Positions 23,758-34,552 of a stretch of DNA of 43,474 bases are shown here, one piece after another. Both the position numbers and the translations under genes were made by a program. This DNA is from Pseudomonadota bacterium (GTDB lineage: Bacteria > Pseudomonadota > Gammaproteobacteria > UBA9214): contig JARFQV010000291.1 of the NCBI GenBank assembly GCA_029287615.1, positions 1-43,474 on the forward strand, in the 5' to 3' direction. The notes beneath the pieces are model-generated. The model saw only the letters and a program-made list of their open reading frames with translations. It did no database searches and was not told the origin of the DNA. The first letter of the stretch is position 1. Every line of letters begins with the position of its first letter.

Positions 23758-24348
23758 CTAGAATACCTTCCGAGCATGATGTTCGCCCTTGTCTTTGTAT
23801 TTGTGTTTGCCCTTGTGCTTCCCCCTGTCCACCGGATCCACATTGACGCGAATCCGGATATATCTTCCGGGATGTTCACGGGTCCGGGTGACGAAGGTCT
23901 GTCCTTCATAACGGTATTCTACACGATAGCCGACCAGTTGCTCCCTCTGTTCGACCCGATCCACAATCTCGCAGTGTGTCACGGTATCGGTATGCGCGCG
24001 GCGACCGCGATTCCTGTGATTGATATCGTGACCGATGGAGGCACCAAGCAGCGTACCGGCGACGGTCAGTGCGGTCCTTTCACTCCCACTACCGAACTGG
24101 TTGCCCACCACCCCGCCGAGAATCCCGCCGGCAATGGTCCCCGTGTAACTGTCGTGGCGATGGCGGCGATGAGCGACCCTTTCGATCCAGCACTCTCTTT
24201 CGGGACGTGAGTACTCAACGGTTTCGTAGACGGGTTCGGTCCGGATTACCCGGGCATCATCGAGATAGGTCTGTCCGGCATGATCGGATACGGCCGTTCC
24301 GGCCCAGCTCATTGCGGCGGCTGCGATTACCGGGAAGATTCTCTTCAT
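23758..24348 (-). CDS. Glycine-zipper 2TM (Rickettsia 17 kDa-antigen-like) envelope protein
   Basis: A 196-residue exported protein with an N-terminal signal peptide (MKRIFPVIAAAAMSWAGTAV). After ARVIRTEPVYETVEYSRPER comes the glycine zipper: YTGTIAGGILGGVVGNQFG, then ALTVAGTLLGASIGHDI, two helices with GxxxG spacing. The tail VGYRVEYRYEGQTFVTRTRE forms beta strands, and the end is Lys/His-rich (RGKHKGKHKYKDKGEHH). There is no lipobox, so it is a non-lipidated member. AAGGGG seven bases before the ATG gives a clear start. It is first in the operon with PepSY, PhoP- and PhoQ-like genes, suggesting envelope-stress control. A zipper-less relative lies at 15825..16223. Confidence 0.88.
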   Translation of the reverse strand: MKRIFPVIAAAAMSWAGTAVSDHAGQTYLDDARVIRTEPVYETVEYSRPERECWIERVAHRRHRHDSYTGTIAGGILGGVVGNQFGSGSERTALTVAGTLLGASIGHDINHRNRGRRAHTDTVTHCEIVDRVEQREQLVGYRVEYRYEGQTFVTRTREHPGRYIRIRVNVDPVDRGKHKGKHKYKDKGEHHARKVF

Positions 24349-24459
24349 GGCATGTCCCCTTTACTCTGTCTGGTTTCCGATCCGGGAAAGGGGGGAAGAT
24401 CCGGCCCGATTCCCGGGATTCACAGTCAGGATAGAAAAGTCACGCTGAATGAATGCTGA

Positions 24460-25686
<1,227 letters not shown>

Positions 25687-25697
25687 GAGGCCGGACC

Positions 25698-26564
25698 ATG
25701 GAACGTTTCGAGCGAATCAGGGAGTCCGGAGGCTGGCTGGAACGCTACCGGCATGCATCAGCGGTATGCAACTGCGCCATGACCTTCTCGGTCTACCTCC
25801 CGCCACGCGCGGAAAGGGAAAAGGTACCGGCCGTGTACTGGTTATCCGGCCTGACCTGCACCGATGACAACTTTCGGGTAAAGGCAGGGGCGCAGCGTTA
25901 TGCATCCGAACTCGGCATTGCCCTGGTGATACCGGACACCAGCCCGCGCGGAGACCAGGTCCCCGATGTTGCGGACCGCTATGACCAGGGCCAGGGCGCC
26001 GGCTTCTATGTGAATGCGACCCGCATGCCTTGGGCGAAGAATTACCATATGTACGACTACATCACCCGTGAACTGCCGCTTCTGGTCGAGGAACATCTCC
26101 CGCTGGTACCCGGCCTGAAATCGATCAGCGGCCACTCGATGGGGGGACACGGCGCCCTGATCTGCGCCCTGCGTGAACCAGGCGCCTATCGCTCGGTCTC
26201 CGCTTTTTCCCCAATCTGTAATCCGGTTGTCTGCGGCTGGGGGCAAGACTGTTTCAGCCTTTACCTGGGTGAAGACCGGGAGGCGTGGAAGGCCTACGAT
26301 GCCACCTGTCTGATCGCAGCGGGCGCCGCTCCCGTCCCCCTGCTGATCGATCAGGGCACCGATGACGAATTCCTGGCCGGCCAGCTGTATCCGCAAAATC
26401 TGGAGAGGGCCTGCCAGGCAAGGCAGTTCCCGATTACCCTGCGGATGCAGGACGGCTATGACCATAGCTACCACTTCATCTCCAGCTTCATCGGCGAGCA
26501 TCTTGCGTATCACGAGCAGGCACTGCGTATCAGCATCAAACCGGAACCGAGTCAGCTGGCGTGA
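25698..26564 (+). CDS. fghA: S-formylglutathione hydrolase
   Basis: A 288-residue alpha/beta-hydrolase (esterase D family) that hydrolyses S-formylglutathione to formate and glutathione. The nucleophile elbow is ISGHSMGGHGALICA, the acid lies in DQGTDDEFL, and the catalytic His in DGYDHSYHFISSF. WLSGLTCTDDNFRVKAGAQR is also characteristic. It starts 11 bases after frmA, with GAGG upstream of the ATG, and completes formaldehyde detoxification. It ends one base before the convergent cfa gene ends, so there is no space for a terminator between them. Confidence 0.96.
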   Translation: MERFERIRESGGWLERYRHASAVCNCAMTFSVYLPPRAEREKVPAVYWLSGLTCTDDNFRVKAGAQRYASELGIALVIPDTSPRGDQVPDVADRYDQGQGAGFYVNATRMPWAKNYHMYDYITRELPLLVEEHLPLVPGLKSISGHSMGGHGALICALREPGAYRSVSAFSPICNPVVCGWGQDCFSLYLGEDREAWKAYDATCLIAAGAAPVPLLIDQGTDDEFLAGQLYPQNLERACQARQFPITLRMQDGYDHSYHFISSFIGEHLAYHEQALRISIKPEPSQLA

Positions 26565-27680
26565 TCAGCGAATAGCGTTATACCCCCCGTCCAGCCCTTT
26601 CTTGCTGTAGACGATCTGCCAGAGCTGGTTTCTCCTTGCACGCGCAGAGCCCGCGGAGGACAACAGGAAAAACCGCCACATCCGGTAAAACCGCTCATCA
26701 TAACCGAGCCTTTCCAGTTCCTGCCTGTGATCATCGATGTTGTGCATCCAGGCCATCAGGGTCGGATCATAATCCGTACCGAAATTATGCCAGTCCTCCA
26801 TGATAAAAATACCCTGTGATGCCTCATCGACCTGTTTCGGGACGGGTAGCACTCCGCCTGGAAAAATATACCGGTCGGTCCATGGATCAACGGCGGTAAT
26901 CGGCGTATTGGTCCCGATCGTGTGCAACAGGAACAGACCGTCATCCTTCAGACAACGCTCAACCACGCCCATGTAGGTACGGTAGTTCTTCGGGCCGACA
27001 TGCTCGAACATGCCCAGGGAGACGATCCGGTCATACTGTTCCCGTACATCACGGTAGTCCTGGAAGCGAAGGTCGATATCCAGGTCACGATACCGCTCCT
27101 GTCCCAGCTCGATCTGTTCCCTGGAGACCGTGACGCCCGTGACGTGAACACCATAGCGCTCGGCTGCGAAGCCCGCGAAGCTACCCCAGCCGCAACCGAT
27201 ATCCAGCACCCGCATGCCTGGTTTCAGTCCGACCTTGCGACAGACCAGGTCCAGCTTTGCCTCCTGGGCATCGTTCAGGTTCTCCGCATCCCTCCAGTAA
27301 CCGCAGGTGTAGGTCATGCGCGGATCCAGCATGAGCCGGTACAGATCGTTGCCCAGATCGTAGTGATGCTCCCCGATACGAAAGGCGCGCTTGCTGCTTT
27401 GCAGGTTCACCATCTTCGACCACAGGACGGGCCATAACAGCTTGAGCGGCGAGATCCTGTGTTCCAGGTCGGCTCGCAGCACCTTGTAGATCATGACATC
27501 GAGCTGTTCGCAGTCCCACCAGCCATCCATGTAGGCCTCGCCCAGTCCGATGGACCCGTTGCCCAGCAGTCGCTGGTAAAAATCCGGGTTAGTGACCTGA
27601 ATATCGAATGGTCGTTCCCCTGTCACGCCGATGTCCGCTAGCTCCAGCAAGCCGCGAACGATCGATTCTGCCTTGCTCAT
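26565..27680 (-). CDS. cfa: Cyclopropane-fatty-acyl-phospholipid synthase (Cfa)
   Basis: A 371-residue SAM-dependent enzyme that adds a methylene across the double bond of membrane phospholipid acyl chains, typically entering stationary phase or acid stress. The N-terminal domain contains GLGEAYMDGWWDCEQLD. HYDLGNDLYRLMLDPRMTYT with CGYW leads into the Rossmann domain. SAM-binding VLDIGCGWGSFAGFAAERYG, VTVSREQIELGQER and GMFEHVGPKNY follow, and the Glu-His-Val motif and later DRYIFPGG are also conserved. Length matches the family (about 380). It ends directly against fghA in the opposite direction. Confidence 0.95.
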   Translation of the reverse strand: MSKAESIVRGLLELADIGVTGERPFDIQVTNPDFYQRLLGNGSIGLGEAYMDGWWDCEQLDVMIYKVLRADLEHRISPLKLLWPVLWSKMVNLQSSKRAFRIGEHHYDLGNDLYRLMLDPRMTYTCGYWRDAENLNDAQEAKLDLVCRKVGLKPGMRVLDIGCGWGSFAGFAAERYGVHVTGVTVSREQIELGQERYRDLDIDLRFQDYRDVREQYDRIVSLGMFEHVGPKNYRTYMGVVERCLKDDGLFLLHTIGTNTPITAVDPWTDRYIFPGGVLPVPKQVDEASQGIFIMEDWHNFGTDYDPTLMAWMHNIDDHRQELERLGYDERFYRMWRFFLLSSAGSARARRNQLWQIVYSKKGLDGGYNAIR

Positions 27681-27802
27681 ATCCCCGTTTTACCTTAAAT
27701 CTGTTTACCCGCGATAATGACACAGGATTGTACACGCATCTTGTACCGCTTGATGCCGACACGGGGATGCAGATCGTTCCTGATCTGCGAGCGGGAAAGG
27801 AT

Positions 27803-28681
27803 TCAGTTCACTTCCAGGGATGCCAGCTGATTTTTCCTGCTCTTCAGGTGAATCTGCAAACCCTCCGCCGCACACAGGCTTCTGGAAGGGGCGTGAATAT
27901 TGCGAAAATAGTTCTCGTTTTCCCGCTGAATGGAATCAATCTCCGAATCCGACCGATCGGGGTCGTGATGGAACAGGACCAGTGATCCAACCTCCGCATC
28001 CACGGCCAGTTTCCGCACCTGCGAAACCAGGGAATGCCCCCAGCCATGCTTGTGCGGCATATCGGATTCCAGGTATTGCGCATCATGTATCAACACATCG
28101 ACACCCCGACAGAACTCCACCCACTGATCATAGGTGGTAGAGAGTTCGTAGGGCGGGTCCAGTTCATTGTCGGTTATAAAGGCGCAGGATACCGTGTCAT
28201 CCTCGATTCGGTAGGCATATCCTCCACCCGGGTGGTTGATCCTGATCCGCTGTACCTGAATATTGTCAGCCATCAAGAGCGACGAAGGATCATCCATGAT
28301 ACATTTCGAGCGAGAGGGTAAATCTCCGGCTTTCACCGGAAAGTTCGCACCGTCGATCTGATCGAACAGGGCACACAGCTGGCCGTGATTCTCATCTGCG
28401 CTGGTATAGACACGAATCAGCCTGTCCGGCTGGTAGATGGGCTGGAAAAAGGGATAACCCTGGATATGATCCCAATGCCCGTGCGACAGCAGGATATTGA
28501 TCGTATCGTCTGTTTCCGCCAGCTTCTTGCCCAGTTCCCGTATACCGGTACCTGCATCGAGGATCAGATTCTGCCCGTCTCCAAGCGCAACATGAACGCA
28601 GGAGGTGTTGCCGCCGTACCTTGCGGTATCCGGCCCTGGTGAGGGAATCGATCCTCGCACCCCGTAGAATGTTATTTTCAT
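27803..28681 (-). CDS. Metallo-beta-lactamase-fold hydrolase
   Basis: A 292-residue protein. MKITFYGVRGSIPSPGPDT and YGGNTSCVHV open it. The metal site is LLSHGHWDHIQG (HxHxDH), followed by CAFITDNE, VLIHDAQYLESD, GHSLVSQVRKLA and LVLFHHDPDRSD. The GVRGS-x-PxPG start and these motifs place it in the RNase Z/PhnP/cyclic-nucleotide-phosphodiesterase-like branch of the superfamily. Substrate is unknown. It is possibly a cyclic-nucleotide or phosphodiester hydrolase. The ATG at 28681 starts the fold; the track adds 29 codons. It is upstream of cfa on the same strand, 122 bases away. Confidence 0.87.
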   Translation of the reverse strand: MKITFYGVRGSIPSPGPDTARYGGNTSCVHVALGDGQNLILDAGTGIRELGKKLAETDDTINILLSHGHWDHIQGYPFFQPIYQPDRLIRVYTSADENHGQLCALFDQIDGANFPVKAGDLPSRSKCIMDDPSSLLMADNIQVQRIRINHPGGGYAYRIEDDTVSCAFITDNELDPPYELSTTYDQWVEFCRGVDVLIHDAQYLESDMPHKHGWGHSLVSQVRKLAVDAEVGSLVLFHHDPDRSDSEIDSIQRENENYFRNIHAPSRSLCAAEGLQIHLKSRKNQLASLEVN

Positions 28682-28939
28682 TCCTCTACCCCCGGTAATA
28701 AGTATGGTGTCAGCCGTATCCGGGTGCAAGAACATATAACGAAATCTGTCTGCCTGCGCCGCTTTCACAGGAAACCGGATACGGGGCCTGCCGGGAGCAG
28801 CGAACCCGTTCCATACCGCGAACCGCGCCGGATCCCGTCCGGTTTCATTTCATCTGCCCGGTAACCCACTTCATGCGATAGTTTCTATCGCACTCGACTA
28901 CCCGGGATCGGGATCGTCAAGCACCCCTGCGAGGAAGGG

Positions 28940-30844
28940 TCATTCGTCGGGATCCGGGGCAATACTTGCCCGCATCGCCTCGAGTTGCTCACTGAGCTCC
29001 AGCCAGTCTGTCTCCCTGGCCTCGCACTGGCCATCAACTTCGGCCTTCTCCAGCAACACGCGCTTCAGGCGGTCCTTGTTCTCTTCCCGGTAGATTTCCG
29101 GTTCGGCAAGGTCCTTTTCCAGGATGGTCTGCCTGGCATGCAAGCTTGCCAGGTCTTGCTCAACCGCAGAAACCTTGCGGCGCAATGGCAGCAACTGCTT
29201 GCGCTGCTCCGCCTCGATTCGCTTCCTGGCCTTGCGATCGACCGTATCCCGCCCCGCCACCTCATCACTGCGGCGAGCCTGTTCGTTGAGCCAGGCAGGG
29301 TATTCATCCAGGCTGCCCGGGAATTCCTCTACCCGGCCATCATGCACCAGCAACAGCTGGTCGCTGCATACCCGCAGCAGATGACGGTCATGCGAGACCA
29401 TGACCATCGCACCCAGGTAATCCTGCAGGGCATTGGCAAGGGCCTGGCGCATTTCGATGTCCAGATGATTGGTGGGTTCATCCAGCAGCAGCAGGTTCGG
29501 TCGCTGATACACCAGCATGGCCAGGCTCAGGCGTGATTTTTCCCCGCCCGAGAACGGCCCGACCGGTTCCTGGGCCTGATCGCCGGAAAAACCGAATCCT
29601 CCGAGGTAATCCCGCAGGTCCTGTTCCCTCGCCTGCGGATCCAGACGCTGCAGGTGATCCAGGGGGGAATGCGCGGGATCCAGCTGCTCCAGCTGGTGCT
29701 GTGCGAAGTATCCGACCCTGAGATCCTGTGCGGTTTCCCGCCGCCCGCTGCAAGGCGCAAGCCTGCCGGCAAGCAGCTTGATCAAGGTGGATTTACCCGC
29801 ACCATTTGGACCCAGCAGACCAATGCGTTCACCCGGGGACAGGGAGATACTCACCCCCGCGAGAATGACTGAATCCCCGTAGCCGGCGGTGATATCCTTC
29901 ATCTGCAGCAGCGGGTTTGGCGTCTTTTCGGGTGGAGCCAGCGTAAAACGAAAAGCGGAGTCCACGTGTGCGGGCATGATCAACTCCATGCGTTCCAGCG
30001 CCTTCAGCCGACTCTGCGCCTGCCTGGCCTTCGTTGCCTTGGCGCGAAACCGGTCGACATAGGAACGAATGTGCGCGATTTCCCGTTGCTGTTTCTCGTA
30101 ACCGGCCTGCTGGCCGGCCAGATATTCCGCGCGGATGCGTTCGAAGGCGGAATAATTCCCGTTGTATAGCGTGATCTTCTGACGTTCGATATGCAGGATG
30201 TGACTGGCAATGCCGTCCAGGAAATCCCGATCATGGGAGATCAGCAGGAGGGTTCCCTGCCAGGCACGCAGCCGGTTTTCCAGCCAGATCACCGCATCCA
30301 GGTCCAGGTGGTTGGTTGGCTCATCCAGCAATAAAAGATCAGACCGGCACATCAGCGCCCGGGCAAGATTGAGGCGCATGCGCCAGCCCCCGGAATACTC
30401 GTTGACCGCCCGGTCTTCATCCCCGATGGCAAATCCGAGTCCGTACAGAAGCTGGCCGGCACGGCTGCGAGCCTGGTAACCGCCGATGGACTCGAACTGT
30501 CCGTGCAGAACCGCCAGCCGCTCCCCGTTGCCCTTGCGTTCTGCCTCGGCGATTTCGGTCTCGATCGACCTGAGTTCGGCATCTCCGTCCAGCACATACT
30601 CGATCGCGCTACGGTGATCGGCCGGAGTCTCCTGGGCCACGCTGGCGATCACCCAGTCTCCTGGATATCGAAGATCGCCCGCATCCGCGTGCAGTTCACC
30701 CTGTATCAGGGCAAACAGGCTGGACTTGCCGGTGCCGTTGGCCCCGGTCAGCCCGATCTTCTGCCCGGGGTGGATCTGGATACCGGCATGCTCGAACAGC
30801 AAGCGAGTACCTCGTCTCAGCGCCAAGTCTTTGAATTGCAACAT
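28940..30844 (-). CDS. yheS: ABC-F ATPase, YheS type
   Basis: A 634-residue cytosolic ABC-F protein with two ATPase domains and no membrane spans, thought to act on the ribosome during translation. Domain one has GLTGANGTGKSSLFALIQG (Walker A), EYSGGWRMRLNLARAL (signature) and LLLLDEPTNHLDLDAVIWLE. The linker contains YVDRFRAKATKARQAQSRLK. Domain two has GLLGPNGAGKSTLIKLLAG, FSGGEKSRLSLAM and LLLLDEPTNHLDIEMRQAL. A C-terminal coiled coil follows. Sequence details match E. coli YheS closely by eye. MLQFKDLALRRG at 30844 matches the family start; the track adds 19 codons. It is divergent from the large gene at 30969. Confidence 0.94.
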   Translation of the reverse strand: MLQFKDLALRRGTRLLFEHAGIQIHPGQKIGLTGANGTGKSSLFALIQGELHADAGDLRYPGDWVIASVAQETPADHRSAIEYVLDGDAELRSIETEIAEAERKGNGERLAVLHGQFESIGGYQARSRAGQLLYGLGFAIGDEDRAVNEYSGGWRMRLNLARALMCRSDLLLLDEPTNHLDLDAVIWLENRLRAWQGTLLLISHDRDFLDGIASHILHIERQKITLYNGNYSAFERIRAEYLAGQQAGYEKQQREIAHIRSYVDRFRAKATKARQAQSRLKALERMELIMPAHVDSAFRFTLAPPEKTPNPLLQMKDITAGYGDSVILAGVSISLSPGERIGLLGPNGAGKSTLIKLLAGRLAPCSGRRETAQDLRVGYFAQHQLEQLDPAHSPLDHLQRLDPQAREQDLRDYLGGFGFSGDQAQEPVGPFSGGEKSRLSLAMLVYQRPNLLLLDEPTNHLDIEMRQALANALQDYLGAMVMVSHDRHLLRVCSDQLLLVHDGRVEEFPGSLDEYPAWLNEQARRSDEVAGRDTVDRKARKRIEAEQRKQLLPLRRKVSAVEQDLASLHARQTILEKDLAEPEIYREENKDRLKRVLLEKAEVDGQCEARETDWLELSEQLEAMRASIAPDPDE

Positions 30845-30873
30845 GGGCAGGATTGTAATGCCTTGCGTATAAT
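30844..30873 (+). promoter_or_regulatory. Sigma70-like promoter for the 1,153-residue gene
   Basis: A perfect TATAAT at 30868-30873 with TGGGCA (four of six matches) 18 bases upstream. Transcription would start near 30880 and leave a leader of about 90 bases before the ATG at 30969. It overlaps the start codon of the divergent yheS gene, so the two may be co-regulated. Confidence 0.4.
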
Positions 30874-30968
30874 TCGGCATCATCTCACCCCATCGTGTCA
30901 TGAATCTGGACGGATCACCCGGATTTTGTCAGCATACAGACCCCGGGGGCAGCAGAGAGACCGCACAA

Positions 30969-33900
30969 ATGGATGACATAACGATCAAGCAGACACGCCG
31001 TAAGGGCGATGCCACGAACAGGGAGCGACTGCGGCTGATCCGGCATATCAACCTCCAGCTCGCGGCCCTGGACCAGCCGGCCCACGACGGGATGGATGAT
31101 CAGCAGATCCTCGAGGTCGCAGAAGACCTGCTGCGCAACTACCGTCAGCAGCGCCGGTTGCTCACCAACTACCAGTGTCCGGCCGATCACCGTATTCAGA
31201 CCTTTCTGAATGCCTACTTCAGTGACCATGGCATGGATTGTCCCGTTACCCTGCCTTCACAAACCTTCGTACTCGACAAACCGCATCTGGCGCGGGAAAT
31301 GTCGATACCGCCGGACGAGTATTACTACAACTCGAAATGCATCGAGTCCTACCGGGTTTTTCAGGGCGTGCTGCATAACCCGACCAACGACCGGCGCACC
31401 ACCAAGGGTGTGTTTCATATCGTGGAAGGTCCACTGCCAATCCCCGGGGATAAAAAAGCAGTCCCGATAGCGGTGTATGGCAAGCTGCTGGAACAAGCGC
31501 TCAATCCCCCGATGGATCAACTCAGGCTGCCCTTCACGTCGGGCCAGGCAGAGGAAGCCCGCGTGTGGGTGTCACTGCTGCTTCGACCGAAAGTCTCCCC
31601 GGCCATTGAGGGCCAACAGCAGCAGCGGAGCATGGAGACCCGCTTTTTCGCACCCGGCGGCCTGGTCGCCAACCTGGATTTCGTGGAACGGATCTTCGGC
31701 AATGCCGGTGATCCTTTTCTGCCGGAAAACGACGCCGGCCTGGACATTCACCACTGGACCGGCACCACTGGCTGCATCATCCTGGCACCGCATCTGGTGG
31801 GCATGAAAAAACGCGATCTGGGACTGCCGAATGTCGACGAGGCAACACCGCGCCAGGCAAGGGACGGCATGTGCTGGCAGAACGAGGAGGAGGCCTATAA
31901 CGAGGGCCTGCCTTTCAAGCTGGTCTGCCGTGACATGCGCGGAGTGATCGTCACCCTGATCGCCGACAATTATTTCGGGTATTCGAAAAAGGAGATCAAG
32001 TCCCAGATCAGCTACTCGACCAACCTGATCGGTGGTTGCGAGGAAGAGCATGCCGGGGGCGCCCTCGCCTTTCCAAGCTATAATCTCGGCGACAATTTTT
32101 ACCAGGACAGCCGCCTCTCGGATCGTGATCAGACTTTTGAGGAGGTGACCCGGCTGCTTGAAGACGTCGCCGATCTGCGCAAGGAAGGCTATGCAGTGGA
32201 CAGGCATTTCCCGGACGTCATCTATCTACCGGAGAATGTACACATCCAGCTGGGCGAGAAACGGATCTCCTGGGTGAAGGACGGTGAAAAACAGCAGATC
32301 AAGCTGCTTGCCGATCATGTCTATATCCATCCGAGCGGCTACAAGATCCGTATGGAAAAACACCCGCACGCCCCGACCTGGCGACTGGTCGGCACGGAAT
32401 CCGAAGGTACGTTCTGTCACAAGCCCTGTACCGTTTCCGGTGGCGGGAAGTCGGAGATATCCAAGTCACTCAGTGGCTCGATCATCTCCGGTCCCTTTTT
32501 CGTCGGCAATATCACTGATGACCTGGACCAGGTGGAACTCATCTTCCAACGGGATTATTCGGACCGGTTTCGCTATCCGCCCGAGGAAGCGGATACCCGG
32601 TCCCTGCTCAGCCCGAAACGCACCCTGGGTTCCGTCATCAAGCTGCTCACACCCTCGATCAGTGAATACACCGATGAATACAACGAGTGGCTGAAGAGCA
32701 TACCCCAGCATATCCGGGCCATCGTTTTCGTCATCAAACGATTTTACCAGCAGCACTGGGGCGATGACTGGCGCAGCCATTTCACCGTCGATATCGTTAA
32801 CAACCACCCGGGACACGAGCTGAAGTTCAACCGGCGCATTATGGTCGCCAGTTATCTGCGGGTCGGTCTGCATACCAATGACGAGTGGCGCATCTTCAAG
32901 CTGCGTCAGGACTTCATGGCCGCTGACAAGGTCCAGATGGAGGATGATATATCGGTCTCCACCGTCGTACCGACGGGCAGACTGAATGACCTGGAACCGG
33001 GTTACGACTATCCTAGCGCCAAGATCGTAGAGAACTGCGAAAGTATGCTGTTCCAGCGACCTGACGAGGCCAAGAACCGCGGGCTGGATGAACAGACCGA
33101 GGAAGACCTGGCCGGTACCGATAATTTCATATCGAACTTCGAACCGCTCACCCGCAATAACGCCCTTGAACTGATCGATGATGCCATGGGCCTCAACGAG
33201 TTCACCGAACCCATGCAGAGACTCATTCGCGAGGTGGCCGGGCGCACGGATACCGAATATTTCGTTTCCTCGGCTCACCCGCGCGTGGTGGATGGCAAGC
33301 CCAGCCTGAATGTACGTTACCTGCAGAAACGTCCGGACCTGGCGAAACCCAGGGACCGTTATGTGGCTGAAATCGGCATGCGCCTGTCCCGCCGTATTCC
33401 CTGTTCACGGCCGCTGCACCTTCCGGTGAACGCGGTGATGCCCGGACGCCGCAACAACCCGCCGGACCCGGCGAAAGGCATTCGCCCGCTTTCGGTGTAC
33501 AACCCCATCCATTACCAGGAACTGCCCGAGCTGTTCATGGATTTCCTGTGCAGTCTCACCGGTAAATCCCCTTCCACCACCGGGGCCGGATCCGAAGGAG
33601 CACTCACCAAGGGTCCGTTCAATGCCCTGTCGGAGACCGCCGACCTGAACACCGCACTGGTATCCTATATCCTGACCGGGTACGGCGGTTTCTCAACCGC
33701 CGCCGGACACATCGGCAAGGACCGGCGCGTGGATCACGATGTCAGCCTTCTCATCCCGGAGATCTGGTGCCGTCTGCCACCTGGTGACCGGGACCCCCGC
33801 ACCATGCTGGAGAACGGGTACCTGGAGAAAATGGAAGACTTCGATTTCGAGGGTGAAACCGTACTGGCAAGCCGCCTCGGGTACCGTATCACCAGCCGTT

Positions 33901-34430
33901 TCGTGCATGCCTATTTCGGTCGTATCTTCGACGCCCCCACAGCGGTTTTCGACGAGGCCATGCTCAAACCCGAGACCCAGGATCCGGCCTCCTTCGTCGA
34001 CGGGGTACGCAACATCATCGAGGCCCAGCAACGGGTTGCGACGCGCTATCTGGAAGATGGCTCCGTGAAGGATGCCTGTCCTCCACTGCGGGCAATGCTG
34101 CACATACTCGCCGATGGCGAATACAACGGACTGCACGCCGGAGACAGCGAATTCCGGGAGATGTTTAGCCGCGAATATCTGATGGAAAGCGACTGGTATC
34201 AGGAGCGACTCGATATCAAACAGCTACGGGACATCGCCCTGTGGACCCGTCATGTTGACTACCTGACAGCGCGCATGGAACAGGAATCCGGCCTGGACCA
34301 GGCCAATTACATGGACCTTTCCACCCTGATTACCCAGGCCGGGGAAGAACGCAAGCGAATCAGCAGCCCTGAATACCGTGCGGCATTACAGGGAACCCTC
34401 GGCGCCGACTGGATTCATCGAAGAGACTGA
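30969..34430 (+). CDS. Large protein, possible PPi-type phosphoenolpyruvate carboxykinase relative
   Basis: A 1,153-residue cytosolic protein with no signal peptide or membrane span. Its size fits the PPi-dependent PEP carboxykinases (about 1,100-1,150 residues), which make PEP and PPi from oxaloacetate and phosphate. Supporting stretches are TTGCIILAPHLVGMKKRDLG, ADNYFGYSKKEIKSQISYS followed by EEEHAGGALAFPSY, and HKPCTVSGGGKSEISKSLSG. The last is a Gly/Lys phosphate-binding loop where nucleotide PEPCKs have their P-loop. I rely on memory of that family, so the call is a hypothesis; the coding region itself is certain. I start at the ATG at 30969 (the track begins at 30900), although a clear ribosome site is lacking. 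It has its own promoter and ends in strong hairpins. Confidence 0.6.
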   Translation: MDDITIKQTRRKGDATNRERLRLIRHINLQLAALDQPAHDGMDDQQILEVAEDLLRNYRQQRRLLTNYQCPADHRIQTFLNAYFSDHGMDCPVTLPSQTFVLDKPHLAREMSIPPDEYYYNSKCIESYRVFQGVLHNPTNDRRTTKGVFHIVEGPLPIPGDKKAVPIAVYGKLLEQALNPPMDQLRLPFTSGQAEEARVWVSLLLRPKVSPAIEGQQQQRSMETRFFAPGGLVANLDFVERIFGNAGDPFLPENDAGLDIHHWTGTTGCIILAPHLVGMKKRDLGLPNVDEATPRQARDGMCWQNEEEAYNEGLPFKLVCRDMRGVIVTLIADNYFGYSKKEIKSQISYSTNLIGGCEEEHAGGALAFPSYNLGDNFYQDSRLSDRDQTFEEVTRLLEDVADLRKEGYAVDRHFPDVIYLPENVHIQLGEKRISWVKDGEKQQIKLLADHVYIHPSGYKIRMEKHPHAPTWRLVGTESEGTFCHKPCTVSGGGKSEISKSLSGSIISGPFFVGNITDDLDQVELIFQRDYSDRFRYPPEEADTRSLLSPKRTLGSVIKLLTPSISEYTDEYNEWLKSIPQHIRAIVFVIKRFYQQHWGDDWRSHFTVDIVNNHPGHELKFNRRIMVASYLRVGLHTNDEWRIFKLRQDFMAADKVQMEDDISVSTVVPTGRLNDLEPGYDYPSAKIVENCESMLFQRPDEAKNRGLDEQTEEDLAGTDNFISNFEPLTRNNALELIDDAMGLNEFTEPMQRLIREVAGRTDTEYFVSSAHPRVVDGKPSLNVRYLQKRPDLAKPRDRYVAEIGMRLSRRIPCSRPLHLPVNAVMPGRRNNPPDPAKGIRPLSVYNPIHYQELPELFMDFLCSLTGKSPSTTGAGSEGALTKGPFNALSETADLNTALVSYILTGYGGFSTAAGHIGKDRRVDHDVSLLIPEIWCRLPPGDRDPRTMLENGYLEKMEDFDFEGETVLASRLGYRITSRFVHAYFGRIFDAPTAVFDEAMLKPETQDPASFVDGVRNIIEAQQRVATRYLEDGSVKDACPPLRAMLHILADGEYNGLHAGDSEFREMFSREYLMESDWYQERLDIKQLRDIALWTRHVDYLTARMEQESGLDQANYMDLSTLITQAGEERKRISSPEYRAALQGTLGADWIHRRD

Positions 34431-34456
34431 CGCCGGGACGGTAACGATCACTTGCC

Positions 34457-34497
34457 GCGCCTTGCAACCATTCCAGCCCGGGATGGTTGCAAGGCGC
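34457..34497. terminator. Long perfect inverted repeat after the 1,153-residue gene
   Basis: GCGCCTTGCAACCAT pairs perfectly with ATGGTTGCAAGGCGC. The stem extends inward by three more pairs (one G-T), giving about 18 bp around a five-base loop. It lies 26 bases past the stop. No T tract follows on either strand. It lies between convergent genes and could act as a bidirectional terminator or mRNA-stability element. Confidence 0.5.
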
Positions 34498-34552
34498 AGG
34501 TAGTGGTTGCTGAATGCGCCACTGGTGTAAATCCAGAGGGTGTTGTGAAGTT

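Noticed and set aside
28874-28892. 8-bp hairpin TGCGATAG-TTT-CTATCGCA downstream of yheS
   Set aside because: No T tract on the relevant strand and about 50 bases past the stop; could be a weak terminator but is not supportable.
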